Assembly (NCBI RefSeq): GCF_007655255.1
Contig: NZ_VMYE01000008.1
Span: 1-64,000 of the forward strand
Length of the DNA: 64,000 bases
Source: Extensimonas perlucida
GTDB lineage: Bacteria > Pseudomonadota > Gammaproteobacteria > Burkholderiales > Burkholderiaceae_C
Direction: 5' to 3'
The notes under the pieces were generated by a model. The model was given only the letters and a program-made list of their open reading frames with translations, was not told the origin of the DNA and searched no databases. Position numbers and translations under genes: made by a program. Of the stretch, positions 45,396 through 55,161 are shown one piece after another. The first letter of the stretch is position 1. Each line of letters begins with the position of its first letter.

Positions 45396-48300
45396 TCAGG
45401 TCACGATCACACGCAGGCGGCGCACAAAGGGCCGGTGCTGCGCAGTTCCTGCCAGCGCCAGCTTCACGCGGGTGGTCCGATCTGCACCCACGCCGACAAG
45501 ACTGGTGGCCTTGTAGGTGCGCTCGACCCAGCCGTTGCCCACTTCCACGCCCTTGTCCAGCGCCAGATCCGTAAAACTGCCTGGCGTGCCCGATTCAGCC
45601 TGGACCGTAACGCTGGACGTGCCGGGGGTGAGCGCATCGAAGGTGACCGCCACGTTGAAGGTGGCGGCAGCGGGAACGGCGCGTGACAGGTAGTCCCCTG
45701 CGGCTTCGAGCGTGCCGAACACCAGCTGGGTGCCCGGGTAGAGGATCGGACTGGCCGTCTCCGAACCCGTGAGCTTGACCGACACCGCCAGGTTGCCGGA
45801 GAGCTTCTCGCTCAAGGCCAGCCCCTGGTCTTCCGACAAGGTGTAAGTGCGCCCTTGCGCATCGGTCGCCAGGAACTGCACGTCGGTACCTGCCGCAGGG
45901 CGTTCAACGCCGGCAAGTGCCATCACGTCCGACAGATTGGTCACCGTGTACTGACCCAGCGAGACCGTCTTGCTCGTTTGCGAAAACCGGCAGCCCAGCA
46001 GCCGAAACGTCAGGTCCTGCGTCTGGTGCGGCGTCCAGGTGATACCGTTGGAGGACGAGAGCAGCACCCCGATCTGGTAGGGCTGCGCCGTGACCCAGCC
46101 GGTGCGCGGGTCGTACTTGCCGAGCTCAGCCACCGACACAGCGTGGTTGGCATCGTCGGTGAGCACCACGATGGCGTACTCGCGGTTGGCGTCGAGTGCC
46201 ACCGGATCTAGGGTTATCCGGGTCGGGTTGCCATCGGTCTTGATGTCCGAGGCATTGAGCCGGCCTTCGGTCAGCACCGTGGTGGTCGGGAGGCCAACTT
46301 GGGTTTCACGGATCTGCACGATGACGGGTGCCGATCCCCCCTTGGTGGTGAACCACAGCTCCAAGCCACCGATGACGCGGCGCTCGGGCAGCGTGAAGGT
46401 CTGCGCCAGCGGGTCCCAGCGGCGTACCACGGTGGTCAGGATTCGGCGACGGGTCTCCGTCACGATCTGACCTCGCCCGACGTAGGTGGCGGAGCCATAA
46501 CTGCCACCCGCCCCGAGGAACTCCACCAGCTTGGCGCCAGCCGGGATGGCCTGCGGGATCTGGAAGCTGCCCGTGAGCAGACCGGCGGCATTGGCTGCCG
46601 TACCGGCTGGCTGGCTGATCCCGATGCCATCGAAACGCAGTTGTGCCAACGCTTCGCTGGGACCGAACCCTTCCACCCGATAGGCGACGTTGAGGCTGCG
46701 CAGGAATTGCGCTTCCTCACTCGAGGAGGCCAGCACCTGCTCCGAACGACGCGTCTCCACCACCTGTTCAAGCACACCGCTGCCGGTGATCAGACGCTCC
46801 GTCACGTCCGAGGCCCAGGTGGTGTTGGTCACCGTGAACTGGTCGACGCCCGGGTTCAAGGTGACCCGGGCCGGCACCGGTTCAAAGGCCTGGTAGGGGT
46901 TGATCTTCATCGCACCCGTGCGAGCCAACTGCTCGATCACCGGGGTCAGGGTGTAGTCGAGCGTGATGAGGGCGTTGCCGTTGTCCTTGGCGTGCTGCGC
47001 CGAAGCCGTGATCGGCAGCGTCAGGACACCCGCCACCACCGCGCCGGTCTGCGCAACACCCTGATCGCGCAGATCGTCATCCAGAAAATTGTCGACGAAC
47101 AGTCCTTTTTTGGCGGCTGGCTCACGGATATTGGCATCCATGCGCAGTCGTTCGAGGGCCATCAGATCGTAGAGATCGGCAATCTGGCGCTGCATCGCGG
47201 TCAGTTCCGAGACCTTGATGGTGCGAATCGCCACGTTACGCACAACCGGCTCCGAACCACTGCGCCAGTCGTAGGCGATCTCGGCCAGGGCCAGGCGCGA
47301 GGCGGGCACCGTGGGCGCGACGGGGTTCCTCACCTGGCTGATGCCCTTGATGCGTTCGACCTGACCATCGGCAGTCAAGGCCAGGACATCGACGCGTGGC
47401 AGCTTCCACTGGTAGTCGGTGTACATCGTGGAACCCTGCACCACGCCCGTGACCTTGAAGCCGGTGTCGGTCAGGTGGGTTGGGGTGATGCTGGCGATGT
47501 ACTGGTAGGTGACCTGGTAGCTCGATCCGGGTGCCGGCTCGGCACCCCCCGGGCTCCAGTCGATCTCATCGCCCACCACCTTGTAGTCGGTGCCTTGCGC
47601 ATAGGTGGTCGTGCCTTGTTTGATGGTGAGCACGGCCACCACCGTGGGCTCGGTCAGCACATCTCGGCTGCCAGTGAAGGCGCCATGGACCACCGTCTCG
47701 GTCTTCTGCTGGGTGACCTTGATGTCAATCACCTGGGCGAGCGGCGGACGGTTGATCGTGACGATCATCGAACCATCGCCCGAGTCATTGAAGACCTGTG
47801 GCTCGGAGGACACGCGCTGCAGATCCGGATCGATGGGTAACCGCAGGCGTTGCGATTGGCTGCGCTCGACTTTGAAACCGTCGATGTTGGCGCGGCCCTC
47901 GGCGACCGAGAAGATGTGCTCTTGGGCATCGGTATCGATACTGAGGAATCGGACGCCCAGCCCTTCGGTCACGTAGTGGCCGTTGGCGTCATAGTCGTAG
48001 CGCGCCAGACTCGCAATCACGCCATCGAGCACGGGCGGCTGGCGGCGGTTCTCCAGGATGCCGTTGTCCAGGGCGTAGACAGCGTGGAAGTCACCGGGCT
48101 GACCGTCACTGGTGCCTGCACCTTCCCAGCCCCAGGCGAGGGTCTCCTGCAATCGCCCGGCTCCGGGCTCCTGGTAGTTGCGCACGCCGACGGCCGGCTC
48201 GCGCAGGTTGGGGTCTTCGAGTTCGGTGACGGTGCGGGTGGTGAAGCGCACGCCGACGGCCACACGCCCATCCGTGGGAATGGTGAATGTGGCGGCAGGC

Positions 48301-48557
48301 ACTTCGCGCACGGCGCCACGCAAATAGACGCGACCAGCTTCCAGGGTCACCAGGCCCGTTTCCGCATCGATCTGCAGATTGGCGCCGCTGACGATGTCGC
48401 CGTCCTTCAATAAGGCATCGGCCACGCCCTGCAGGCGCTGGATCAGGGTGGTCTGGATCTCGTTGAGTTCTCGGGACTGCAGGCCATCGCCGGCACGAAA
48501 CAGCAGCTGGGTGTAGTGCTTGGCCGGGTCAAAAAGGTTGTAGTAACGCTCGATCAT
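45396..48557 (-). CDS. Large DUF4815 tail/baseplate protein
   Basis: A 1053-residue protein starting MIERYYNLFDPAKHYTQLLF, a typical DUF4815 N-terminus, followed by AGDGLQSRELNEIQTTLIQ. The C-terminus is beta-rich and carbohydrate-binding-like. It lies between the tail fibre N-terminal-type gene and the fibre, and is likely a baseplate-attached receptor-binding or fibre-network protein. Confidence 0.82.
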   Translation of the reverse strand: MIERYYNLFDPAKHYTQLLFRAGDGLQSRELNEIQTTLIQRLQGVADALLKDGDIVSGANLQIDAETGLVTLEAGRVYLRGAVREVPAATFTIPTDGRVAVGVRFTTRTVTELEDPNLREPAVGVRNYQEPGAGRLQETLAWGWEGAGTSDGQPGDFHAVYALDNGILENRRQPPVLDGVIASLARYDYDANGHYVTEGLGVRFLSIDTDAQEHIFSVAEGRANIDGFKVERSQSQRLRLPIDPDLQRVSSEPQVFNDSGDGSMIVTINRPPLAQVIDIKVTQQKTETVVHGAFTGSRDVLTEPTVVAVLTIKQGTTTYAQGTDYKVVGDEIDWSPGGAEPAPGSSYQVTYQYIASITPTHLTDTGFKVTGVVQGSTMYTDYQWKLPRVDVLALTADGQVERIKGISQVRNPVAPTVPASRLALAEIAYDWRSGSEPVVRNVAIRTIKVSELTAMQRQIADLYDLMALERLRMDANIREPAAKKGLFVDNFLDDDLRDQGVAQTGAVVAGVLTLPITASAQHAKDNGNALITLDYTLTPVIEQLARTGAMKINPYQAFEPVPARVTLNPGVDQFTVTNTTWASDVTERLITGSGVLEQVVETRRSEQVLASSSEEAQFLRSLNVAYRVEGFGPSEALAQLRFDGIGISQPAGTAANAAGLLTGSFQIPQAIPAGAKLVEFLGAGGSYGSATYVGRGQIVTETRRRILTTVVRRWDPLAQTFTLPERRVIGGLELWFTTKGGSAPVIVQIRETQVGLPTTTVLTEGRLNASDIKTDGNPTRITLDPVALDANREYAIVVLTDDANHAVSVAELGKYDPRTGWVTAQPYQIGVLLSSSNGITWTPHQTQDLTFRLLGCRFSQTSKTVSLGQYTVTNLSDVMALAGVERPAAGTDVQFLATDAQGRTYTLSEDQGLALSEKLSGNLAVSVKLTGSETASPILYPGTQLVFGTLEAAGDYLSRAVPAAATFNVAVTFDALTPGTSSVTVQAESGTPGSFTDLALDKGVEVGNGWVERTYKATSLVGVGADRTTRVKLALAGTAQHRPFVRRLRVIVT

Positions 48558-48572
48558 GGAAGGCCTCGCGGA

Positions 48573-49265
48573 TTAGAAAGTGACGACGAACTCGAAGGTC
48601 TCGCGCGTCGAGGGCTGGCGCACGATGGGCACCGAGTTCTGCAGCACGAGGAGGATTCCGGGGTCCGTGATCTGGGCCGGAATGAAGAACTTCTGTCCGA
48701 TGGGCAATTCGGGATCGGTCTGGGTGCCGACGAAGAGACCCTGCTCGCGCACCACGCTGGTGGCGGCGTCCTCGAAGTCAAAGCGCACCCGGATGAACAA
48801 GTGATTGGTGGGCTCGGTCACCAGCCGGTAGCGACCGGTCGGCACCACGATCTCGCCCTCTGGGTCAGCGGCGACGAAATGCACCTCATCGACCACCCGG
48901 CGGCCGACCTCGCGCAACAGCGCCTTCTGGCCAATCGGCTCGGGCGGGTGCTCGATCTTGAAGTGGACGGTGACGTCGCCGCCCTCGGCAATCGCGCTGC
49001 CGGGCAGGCGCCGGATCACACCATCGCGGGCATGGGCGCTGTAGTCCACATCCAGCAGGTACTCAGTCTGGTCATCGAGCGAGGTGACGCGGATATCGGC
49101 CAGGTGTGTAAAGCCCAGCTCGATCACACCCGCCTCGTCAAAAGGTGTGCTGATCGCCTTAGTGGTGTCCCACAGCGGGTCGCCTTCGCCCAAGGCGAGG
49201 TGCAGGGTTTGTTGTTTGATCGCGGCGGCAAGGGCCGCGCGACCGCTGGCAGTCAGGATGGCCAT
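48573..49265 (-). CDS. Tail-fibre/collar protein (P2 gpH N-terminal-like)
   Basis: A 230-residue protein starting MAILTASGRAALAAAIKQQ. It has VHFKIEHPPEPIGQKALLRE and HFVAADPEGEIVVP, as in DUF3751-type fibre N-termini. It occupies the P2 H position after gpI. The receptor-binding part is absent, so it probably acts as an adaptor for the proteins encoded just downstream. Confidence 0.78.
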   Translation of the reverse strand: MAILTASGRAALAAAIKQQTLHLALGEGDPLWDTTKAISTPFDEAGVIELGFTHLADIRVTSLDDQTEYLLDVDYSAHARDGVIRRLPGSAIAEGGDVTVHFKIEHPPEPIGQKALLREVGRRVVDEVHFVAADPEGEIVVPTGRYRLVTEPTNHLFIRVRFDFEDAATSVVREQGLFVGTQTDPELPIGQKFFIPAQITDPGILLVLQNSVPIVRQPSTRETFEFVVTF

Positions 49266-49298
49266 CGGGTGCTCCAGAAATGAATGGGTTCAGAAGAA

Positions 49299-50873
49299 TC
49301 AGGACTGCGTGCTGTGGCGGCTTCCGATCAGCTCGCGGGTGTCGATCCAGGTTGAAATCGGCCAGCGCACGCCAGTCCAGGTCTGGCCTTGCCAGGCGGC
49401 GCGTGTACTGAGTACGGGCACGCGTGCGGGAGAAACTTGTGAAGCGGTGCTGCCATCTGCGCTGCGGGTCAGCAGGCGCAACAGGCTCGGGCGGGCATCG
49501 TCAAAGACATAAGGCGTAGCTTGCGTGAAGCCAGAGATGCAAATTTGCATCTCTGTGAGCGCGCGCCATTCGATCTCAGCGGCCTCGCCCAAGATGAGGT
49601 CACCCAGTCGGGCAACAGGCCGGATGCGATAGAGGGCCCGACGTGGGGTACGGCTGTTCACATCGCCCAGCGTCACCTCGCAGAGCACCACTTGCGCCCG
49701 TTGGTACAGACGTGGATGCAAACTCGCAGGGTCGGGAAGCGGATCGTGGATCAGGCCATAGGTGCGCGTGAGGGCCAGCACATCCCAAGCACCGCGTGGA
49801 TCACCCAGATGCAGCACACCCAGCAAGGCATCGGCGCGCGCGCTCACCCGCGCGGCGGTGGTCGGGATACGCCCAGGGATGACGGTGGCAACCGGGACCG
49901 CCAGCGCCGTCGGATGCTGGGCATAAAAGCGCTCCAACAGCTCGACGGGTGTCAGCCGATGTGGCGTGGCAGACAAGCGGTCACCGCTGCCCAGTGCTAT
50001 CGGTGCGCCCGTCTCCTGCCAGACAAACCTCGGCAGGTTGGCGTTGATGTCGCCCAGGGGCGTGCTGTCGGACAGCACCACCATCGCTCGGCAAAACCTG
50101 CGCTCAGGCACCACCCCAACCGGATCAGGCACGCCCAGCGCATTGGCCAGCGTGAACAGATGCGAGTGTAGGATCTCCTCATTGGGCGTGTGCCCAGCAT
50201 CGCCCAGGGCCGAGAAGTCGAGCAAATACCGGTCGATCAACCTCGCCACGGCAAAGCGCACGGCCTCACGGTTCGGCGCGATCTGTTGTCCGGATGCCAG
50301 CGCGTGCTGTGCGAAACCTCGCCCAAACGACAGCTTGGTCTGCCCATCCTTCCAAAACACGCCACTGTGATCCGACAGAAGCACCTCGCCCAGCCGACTC
50401 TCATCCAACACGACGCGACGCAGGTCATGGCCGTGATAGAGGCGTGACAGGCGAGACCGGACCGGTGCCGACAGGCGAGCAATGGCGATCAGGTTGGAAA
50501 TCGCCCTGTCGCTGTCGAGCACTTGTCCCGGATCGAGTTGAAACTCGGCGAAGTGAACACCGGGCGGTTCCTGCTCGACCGTGGCACGCATCCCGATCCA
50601 GGACAAGGCGGTCGCCAGTGCGGCCGGTGTGCCACGCAGTCGCTGCCAGAGGATGCCCTCGGCAATCGCCTGCCTCGGCTCGGGCAGGTAAGGGAGCAAC
50701 TCGCCGAGGCCATACTCCCAGATCAGCCAGGGCAGCAGCGGGTCCGACGGATCGGTCTTGAACTGGCGGATGGCATCTGCCGACAGTGCCAGCCTGGACA
50801 GCGGATCGGTCGCCAGGGATAGTGCCTGCTCCAGCGGCGTGGCATTGGCGGGCAGCAGATGGTCAGCAGTCAT
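49299..50873 (-). CDS. Tail protein I (P2 gpI-like), extended
   Basis: A 524-residue protein. The N-terminal 190 residues (LLPANATPLEQALSLATDP, PLLPWLIWEYGLGELLPYL) match P2 gpI baseplate proteins, which are around 180 residues. The remainder, about 330 residues, is an unfamiliar extension with several DARPSLLRLLTR-like and VVLSDSTPLGDINANLPRF segments. The extended size suggests an added baseplate domain. A 24-bp palindrome lies within it at 49532. Confidence 0.82.
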   Translation of the reverse strand: MTADHLLPANATPLEQALSLATDPLSRLALSADAIRQFKTDPSDPLLPWLIWEYGLGELLPYLPEPRQAIAEGILWQRLRGTPAALATALSWIGMRATVEQEPPGVHFAEFQLDPGQVLDSDRAISNLIAIARLSAPVRSRLSRLYHGHDLRRVVLDESRLGEVLLSDHSGVFWKDGQTKLSFGRGFAQHALASGQQIAPNREAVRFAVARLIDRYLLDFSALGDAGHTPNEEILHSHLFTLANALGVPDPVGVVPERRFCRAMVVLSDSTPLGDINANLPRFVWQETGAPIALGSGDRLSATPHRLTPVELLERFYAQHPTALAVPVATVIPGRIPTTAARVSARADALLGVLHLGDPRGAWDVLALTRTYGLIHDPLPDPASLHPRLYQRAQVVLCEVTLGDVNSRTPRRALYRIRPVARLGDLILGEAAEIEWRALTEMQICISGFTQATPYVFDDARPSLLRLLTRSADGSTASQVSPARVPVLSTRAAWQGQTWTGVRWPISTWIDTRELIGSRHSTQS

Positions 50874-50915
50874 GTGCCCTCCAACGCAGGGGGAGAAATG
50901 GGAAGGCGCGAAGCG

Positions 50916-51758
50916 CTATCGATCCCGCCCCGCAAATTCCAGATTCAGATGGATCAGCCGCACCGCCTGGTTGGCGTTGGCGCGAATGTCGGTGCTCGGC
51001 GCGAGCAATTCGACCTTGTGCACGCCGGGACGCTGCAGCTCGCCGATCACCCAGGAGGGCGTTAGATCCCAGCCCAGACCCGACTGCGCAGCCAACGCTT
51101 CCTTGAATCGTGCCTCGATGGCGTCGAAGGCGGCCATCGGTGTGTCGGGATAGAGCCAGATCCGGGCGACCACCGTGACGGGAATGAGTTCGGCAGGCAC
51201 CACCTCGACGGTGTCGGTGAGCACCCGGATGTCGTCGCGCAGCACCACGGCGCGCACGGCATCGAGCACCGCATCCGGAACGGTGTCTGCTTCACCCTTG
51301 GCGAGCACGCTGATGCGCACACGCCCGGGTTCCGGGCTATCGACCTCGACATCGGCCACCTCGGGGGATGCCGAGAGCGCCCAGTAGCGGTAGTGCGCGG
51401 CCCCGCCGGCGTTGGCAAAGCCGATGATCCGTTGACGGGTGCGCACGCGTAGACCCTCGTCGGACTCATCCATCAAGCGCGTCACACCGTAGAAAGCCGC
51501 CAGGTGGTCGAGGTCGCTGCTGGTGGCGAAGGCCAAGAGGGAGGCTTTGGCAGCGGCGTTGATACGGTTTCTGAGGAGCACTTCCCGGTAAGCTGCGACC
51601 TCCATGAGCTTGACGGCCGGGTCCGAGGCCAAGAGGGCCGAGTAGTCCGGGTAGCGGGATTGAAACTCGGTCTGCAGTTCCGTGAAGATCGTCTCGAAGG
51701 ACAGAGGCTCGATCACTGCCGGGGTTGGCAAACTCTCCAGATCGCTGAGCGTGGTCAT
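50916..51758 (-). CDS. Baseplate assembly protein J
   Basis: A 280-residue protein of the gpJ family. The N-terminal VIEPLSFETIFTELQTEFQ and the mid-region AAFYGVTRLMDESDEGLRVR are typical. It forms the wedge of the baseplate with gpI and gpW. Confidence 0.93.
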   Translation of the reverse strand: MTTLSDLESLPTPAVIEPLSFETIFTELQTEFQSRYPDYSALLASDPAVKLMEVAAYREVLLRNRINAAAKASLLAFATSSDLDHLAAFYGVTRLMDESDEGLRVRTRQRIIGFANAGGAAHYRYWALSASPEVADVEVDSPEPGRVRISVLAKGEADTVPDAVLDAVRAVVLRDDIRVLTDTVEVVPAELIPVTVVARIWLYPDTPMAAFDAIEARFKEALAAQSGLGWDLTPSWVIGELQRPGVHKVELLAPSTDIRANANQAVRLIHLNLEFAGRDR

Positions 51759-52094
51759 TCACACCTCCACTGCGGTGAGCACGGTGGCCTTGCCATCGGG
51801 CAGATAGATGCCTTCCAGATCGAGCACGACTTGCCCGACTTCTGCCCTGGCGATGCGAACGCGGGTGAGCTTGAATCTCGGTTCCCAGCGCGCCAGCGCC
51901 TCGGCAGTTGCTGAATACAGATCCATGGCGAGCCTCGAGGTCATGGGGTTGTCGACCAAGGCGGGCAGGCGAGAGCCATAGTCACGGCGCATCACACGGG
52001 TGCCGATGCGGGTGGTCAGGATGTCGCGGATGCTTTGACGCAGATGGTCGATGCCCGAGAGGGCTTGGCCGGTGTGGGCGTTGATTCCATTCAT
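51759..52094 (-). CDS. Baseplate protein W (gp25-like)
   Basis: A 111-residue protein starting MNGINAHTGQALSGIDHLRQ. The IGTRVMRRDYGSRLPALVD segment is the gp25/gpW signature. The start at 52094 gives the right length; the frame continues open upstream but is not protein-like. It ends one base before gene J. Confidence 0.92.
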   Translation of the reverse strand: MNGINAHTGQALSGIDHLRQSIRDILTTRIGTRVMRRDYGSRLPALVDNPMTSRLAMDLYSATAEALARWEPRFKLTRVRIARAEVGQVVLDLEGIYLPDGKATVLTAVEV

Positions 52095-52149
52095 CGCAAA
52101 GCCCCATCTCATCCAGATAAATGCGCAAATTTGCGCAATTGCGTCACTC

Positions 52150-52812
52150 TCAATGCGAGTGGTGATTCGAATTGCCGCCTGCATCCAGGATGGAGCCAGA
52201 GGCCGAGACGTTGCCGTTGACCTGAATATCCCCTTCGATACTCGCGCCCGCACCGCCTCCACCTTTGCCGACCAATCCCTTGAGATAGGTGAATAGCTTT
52301 TTAACCAGCACGGTGCCGGTGAAGGTGCTCTCAGGGGCATCGACCAGAAACTTGGGCGTGGCGAGCGTCGTGCCGTCATCGCGCAGTTCCAAGATAGTGG
52401 AACCGATCTCCATGACGATCTTGCCGCCCGCTGGCACGGCCAAGCGCCAGTGGTGCAGTGCCCGGTCGTACTCCATCAGCGCTCCGTCCAAGAACCGCGT
52501 GCGCGAGATATCTGCTGAATCGGCCGGAGCAGGATGGTCAGCCCGGTAGATCGAGCCGACCACCACCGCCTGGTTGAGATCGCCACCAGGGGCAACGAGC
52601 AGCACCTGCTCCCCTGGCTCCGGCGGATGCCAGGTCCGATCCTGACCAGCACGCACCGTCGCAAAGGGCATCCAACCCGTGGTGATGGGACCGGCCTGCA
52701 CCCGCACGCGGGCACGGGCGGTGTCGAGCGCCACCACCTGGCCCATCAGGGCCACATTGCTGATGCGCCGCTCGGCCTCGGTCATGTCCTGGTGCAGGTT
52801 GCGCTCGCTCAT
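52150..52812 (-). CDS. Baseplate spike protein V
   Basis: A 220-residue protein, P2 gpV-like, with an N-terminal OB-fold region (NVALMGQVVALDTARARVRV, GWMPFATVRAGQDRTWHPPE) and a C-terminal glycine-rich spike with a His end (GGNSNHHSH). The terminal His cluster would bind a metal at the spike tip, as in P2. Confidence 0.93.
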   Translation of the reverse strand: MSERNLHQDMTEAERRISNVALMGQVVALDTARARVRVQAGPITTGWMPFATVRAGQDRTWHPPEPGEQVLLVAPGGDLNQAVVVGSIYRADHPAPADSADISRTRFLDGALMEYDRALHHWRLAVPAGGKIVMEIGSTILELRDDGTTLATPKFLVDAPESTFTGTVLVKKLFTYLKGLVGKGGGGAGASIEGDIQVNGNVSASGSILDAGGNSNHHSH

Positions 52813-53363
52813 GAACTCGGCTCCCGGTAGTGGGTGCCGACCGGCTGATAGCTGTGCTCATGGCTCACGCCAATCTCCGGCACCCAACTCACCAGCACTT
52901 GCAGGGGCAGCACCCCGTCATCGATCACGGGCTTGGTCCAGTAGCTGACCTCGAACGACAGGCGAACGGCCAGCACCGGCGTATCGCCTTCTCCACCCTG
53001 GTCCACCTCGGTGCGGGTGAGGCGCGTACCTTCCACCAGCAGGCCCAGGGTCTCGTCGACATCGAGGATGGCTTCCACCGCTTGCGCCAGGACATCGGCC
53101 TCTTCGGCGGCGGCGTCGCCACTGGCGATGATCTCGACCGACAGCTCCAGCTTGCGATAACGCAGGCCCGGATCGGCATTGGGCTGATCCTCAATGCGTT
53201 CGTCCCGCGTGTAGATCAGGACGGCCGGCAACTTGCCGGCAAACAGCGGGGTGCTGCGATGGATGCTGATGCGCGCGGCGGTGATGCGCGGGTCAATGGC
53301 CGGCAACTGCGCGACGAGCCGTTCCTTGACCACCTCACGAATCAGGGTGCGTGGATGCTTCAT
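52809..53363 (-). CDS. Tail terminator/completion-type protein
   Basis: A 184-residue protein (MKHPRTLIREVVKERLVAQL). Its place between the head-tail connector and gpV, and SFEVSYWTKPVIDD-type tail sequence, fit a tail terminator/minor tail (gpU/gpZ-like) protein that caps the tube at the head side. The family assignment is moderate. Confidence 0.7.
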   Translation of the reverse strand: MKHPRTLIREVVKERLVAQLPAIDPRITAARISIHRSTPLFAGKLPAVLIYTRDERIEDQPNADPGLRYRKLELSVEIIASGDAAAEEADVLAQAVEAILDVDETLGLLVEGTRLTRTEVDQGGEGDTPVLAVRLSFEVSYWTKPVIDDGVLPLQVLVSWVPEIGVSHEHSYQPVGTHYREPSS

Positions 53364-53688
53364 GGCCGCCCCCTTTGTGCAGCATCAATTTGAGGAAGCC
53401 GTGCCCATCGGGTCGCACCTCGACGATCAGGTAGAGCGCACCTTGGACCGTCACCGCATCGCCCTCAGTGGGCGTGGCGGGCAGATCTGACTGCCGCACC
53501 TCCAGCACGGGCTGCACGCTGGACACCGACACGCCCGTGCTGGCATCCACCTCCTGGTGCATCGCGGTAAACACGCCCCGGCCCGCCAAGGCCTGGGGTT
53601 GTCCTTCGATGTGAAACACCACCGGCTCACCAAAGGTGGTGAGCACGATGGCGGACATAGCTTGGGTCAAGTCACCGAATACGGTCAT
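53335..53688 (-). CDS. Head-tail joining protein (lambda FII-like)
   Basis: A 117-residue protein, the same length as lambda FII, beginning MTVFGDLTQAMSAIVLTTFG. The ribosome site GGGGGAGGCG precedes the ATG at 53688. It overlaps the next gene by 29 bp. It should seal the connector where head and tail meet. Confidence 0.78.
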   Translation of the reverse strand: MTVFGDLTQAMSAIVLTTFGEPVVFHIEGQPQALAGRGVFTAMHQEVDASTGVSVSSVQPVLEVRQSDLPATPTEGDAVTVQGALYLIVEVRPDGHGFLKLMLHKGGGHEASTHPDS

Positions 53689-53704
53689 CGCCTCCCCCTC
53701 CCGC

Positions 53705-54733
53705 TTACCAGCCATTGCTCGAATGCAGCCGCACCGTCAGGGCCGGTCGCTTCACAATCGGCAGCGGGTTGGACTGGGTGTAGATGTCGACGCCCGTGCC
53801 ATTCGGACGAGCCAACTGATGGGCGTAGAGCTCCTGGCCATAGGTGCCGACGGCTTCCATCAGGTTCGCCGGGGCGAAGTAGGTGCGGAAGGTATCCAGC
53901 GTGCCCAGCGGGAACGCCACACCTTCGCGCGGCGGAATCAGGCGCACGGATGTACCGTTGGCCAGCGTCACCGTACCGAAATACTCCTCGAACAGGATGG
54001 AGCCGAAACGAAAGCCCCGGCGCACATCGTCGCGCAACGGATTGGTACCGGCCGTGCCCTGGTAGAAGGTGTAGGCCTCCTTGACGGTCTTGTGCTTGAC
54101 CAGGGCATCGAAGAACTCGGGGCTGACCAGGGCGTGAATGGTGGTCATCATCTCGCCCTTCAAGTTCTCCTCGATGTGGCGGGCGACCTGGGTGCAGTGG
54201 ATGACCATGTCTTCGGTGCCACCGAACACAAAATCCACCTCGGGTTTCTGGATGTCGAACTCGTCGTGCCAGTCGTAGAGGGTGTTGCCGCCCCCGTCCT
54301 TGGTAATGCCCAGCAGCGCATTGACGCGCATGTACTCGAGCGTCTGCGCGTGTTTCGCACGCATCCGGGCGAGCTTGCGGGTCATTACGGTCACCAGCGG
54401 GTCTTCACCGGCCGCCAGACCCAGGCCACGGATGCCCTGGATTTCCTCGGGCAGCACCACGTCGTTGTGCGGGATGTGCGGCACGGCAAAGGAGCGTACC
54501 GAGCGCTTGTCGGTGGTGCCCACCGTCGCAGGCGCCCCGGGCGCAACAGCCGGCAACAGACGCAGCTCACCCTCGATGGACTCGATGGTGACGTTGCGCT
54601 GCGAGATGGGCTCAGGAGCGAACAGCCCCAGCTGGCCGACCCGGCCATAGGGGTTGGGCAGCATCTGGATGGCGGCCGACATCTCGGCCAGCGTGAAGCC
54701 GCCGGCGTCGAACGGATTGACGATCACGGTCAT
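53705..54733 (-). CDS. Major capsid protein (lambda gpE family)
   Basis: A 342-residue capsid protein, close to the 341 of lambda gpE. It starts MTVIVNPFDAGGFTLAEMSA and ends with LPIVKRPALTVRLHSSN. FAVPHIPHNDVVLPEEIQGI is a strong family block. It forms the icosahedral shell with the gpD decoration protein encoded just upstream. Confidence 0.93.
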   Translation of the reverse strand: MTVIVNPFDAGGFTLAEMSAAIQMLPNPYGRVGQLGLFAPEPISQRNVTIESIEGELRLLPAVAPGAPATVGTTDKRSVRSFAVPHIPHNDVVLPEEIQGIRGLGLAAGEDPLVTVMTRKLARMRAKHAQTLEYMRVNALLGITKDGGGNTLYDWHDEFDIQKPEVDFVFGGTEDMVIHCTQVARHIEENLKGEMMTTIHALVSPEFFDALVKHKTVKEAYTFYQGTAGTNPLRDDVRRGFRFGSILFEEYFGTVTLANGTSVRLIPPREGVAFPLGTLDTFRTYFAPANLMEAVGTYGQELYAHQLARPNGTGVDIYTQSNPLPIVKRPALTVRLHSSNGW

Positions 54734-54756
54734 ATCAAGACTCCTGGGAAGTGAGA

Positions 54757-55161
54757 TCAAGCGACCGGACGCACGACGATGCCGTGGGCAGCCAGTTGCT
54801 GGTGTTTGAGGGATTGGGCAGCGGCGTCGGTGACCGAGGCATCGAAGGCCAGCGCACGGTCGGCAACGATGACTTGGCCGCGTGCGAGTACGACGGCTTG
54901 GATGTCGGTGTCAGAAGCAGGCACAGCGTGCAGCAGCACGGCGCAGGCAATCTCGGCACCCTCGATGCCCGTGGTCGATGCCGCTGGTGAAAACGCATAC
55001 ACGCCCGTGGCGGTAATGCGGCCGAGTACGGCGCCCAGGGGATAGGCGGTTCCGGCTTTCAGAGTAACGGTCTCGCGGGTGTAGTCCGGGTCGGACTCGC
55101 GCTTGATCAGGTCACCCAGCGTCGACGGGGCAATCAAAGGTGTGCTCACGGGTTGGCTCAT
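54757..55161 (-). CDS. Capsid decoration protein (lambda gpD-like)
   Basis: A 134-residue protein with KAGTAYPLGAVLGRITATGV and VLARGQVIVADRALAFDAS, the gpD-type trimer-forming domain. It would stabilise the expanded head. Its start overlaps the protease gene stop by four bases. Confidence 0.9.
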   Translation of the reverse strand: MSQPVSTPLIAPSTLGDLIKRESDPDYTRETVTLKAGTAYPLGAVLGRITATGVYAFSPAASTTGIEGAEIACAVLLHAVPASDTDIQAVVLARGQVIVADRALAFDASVTDAAAQSLKHQQLAAHGIVVRPVA

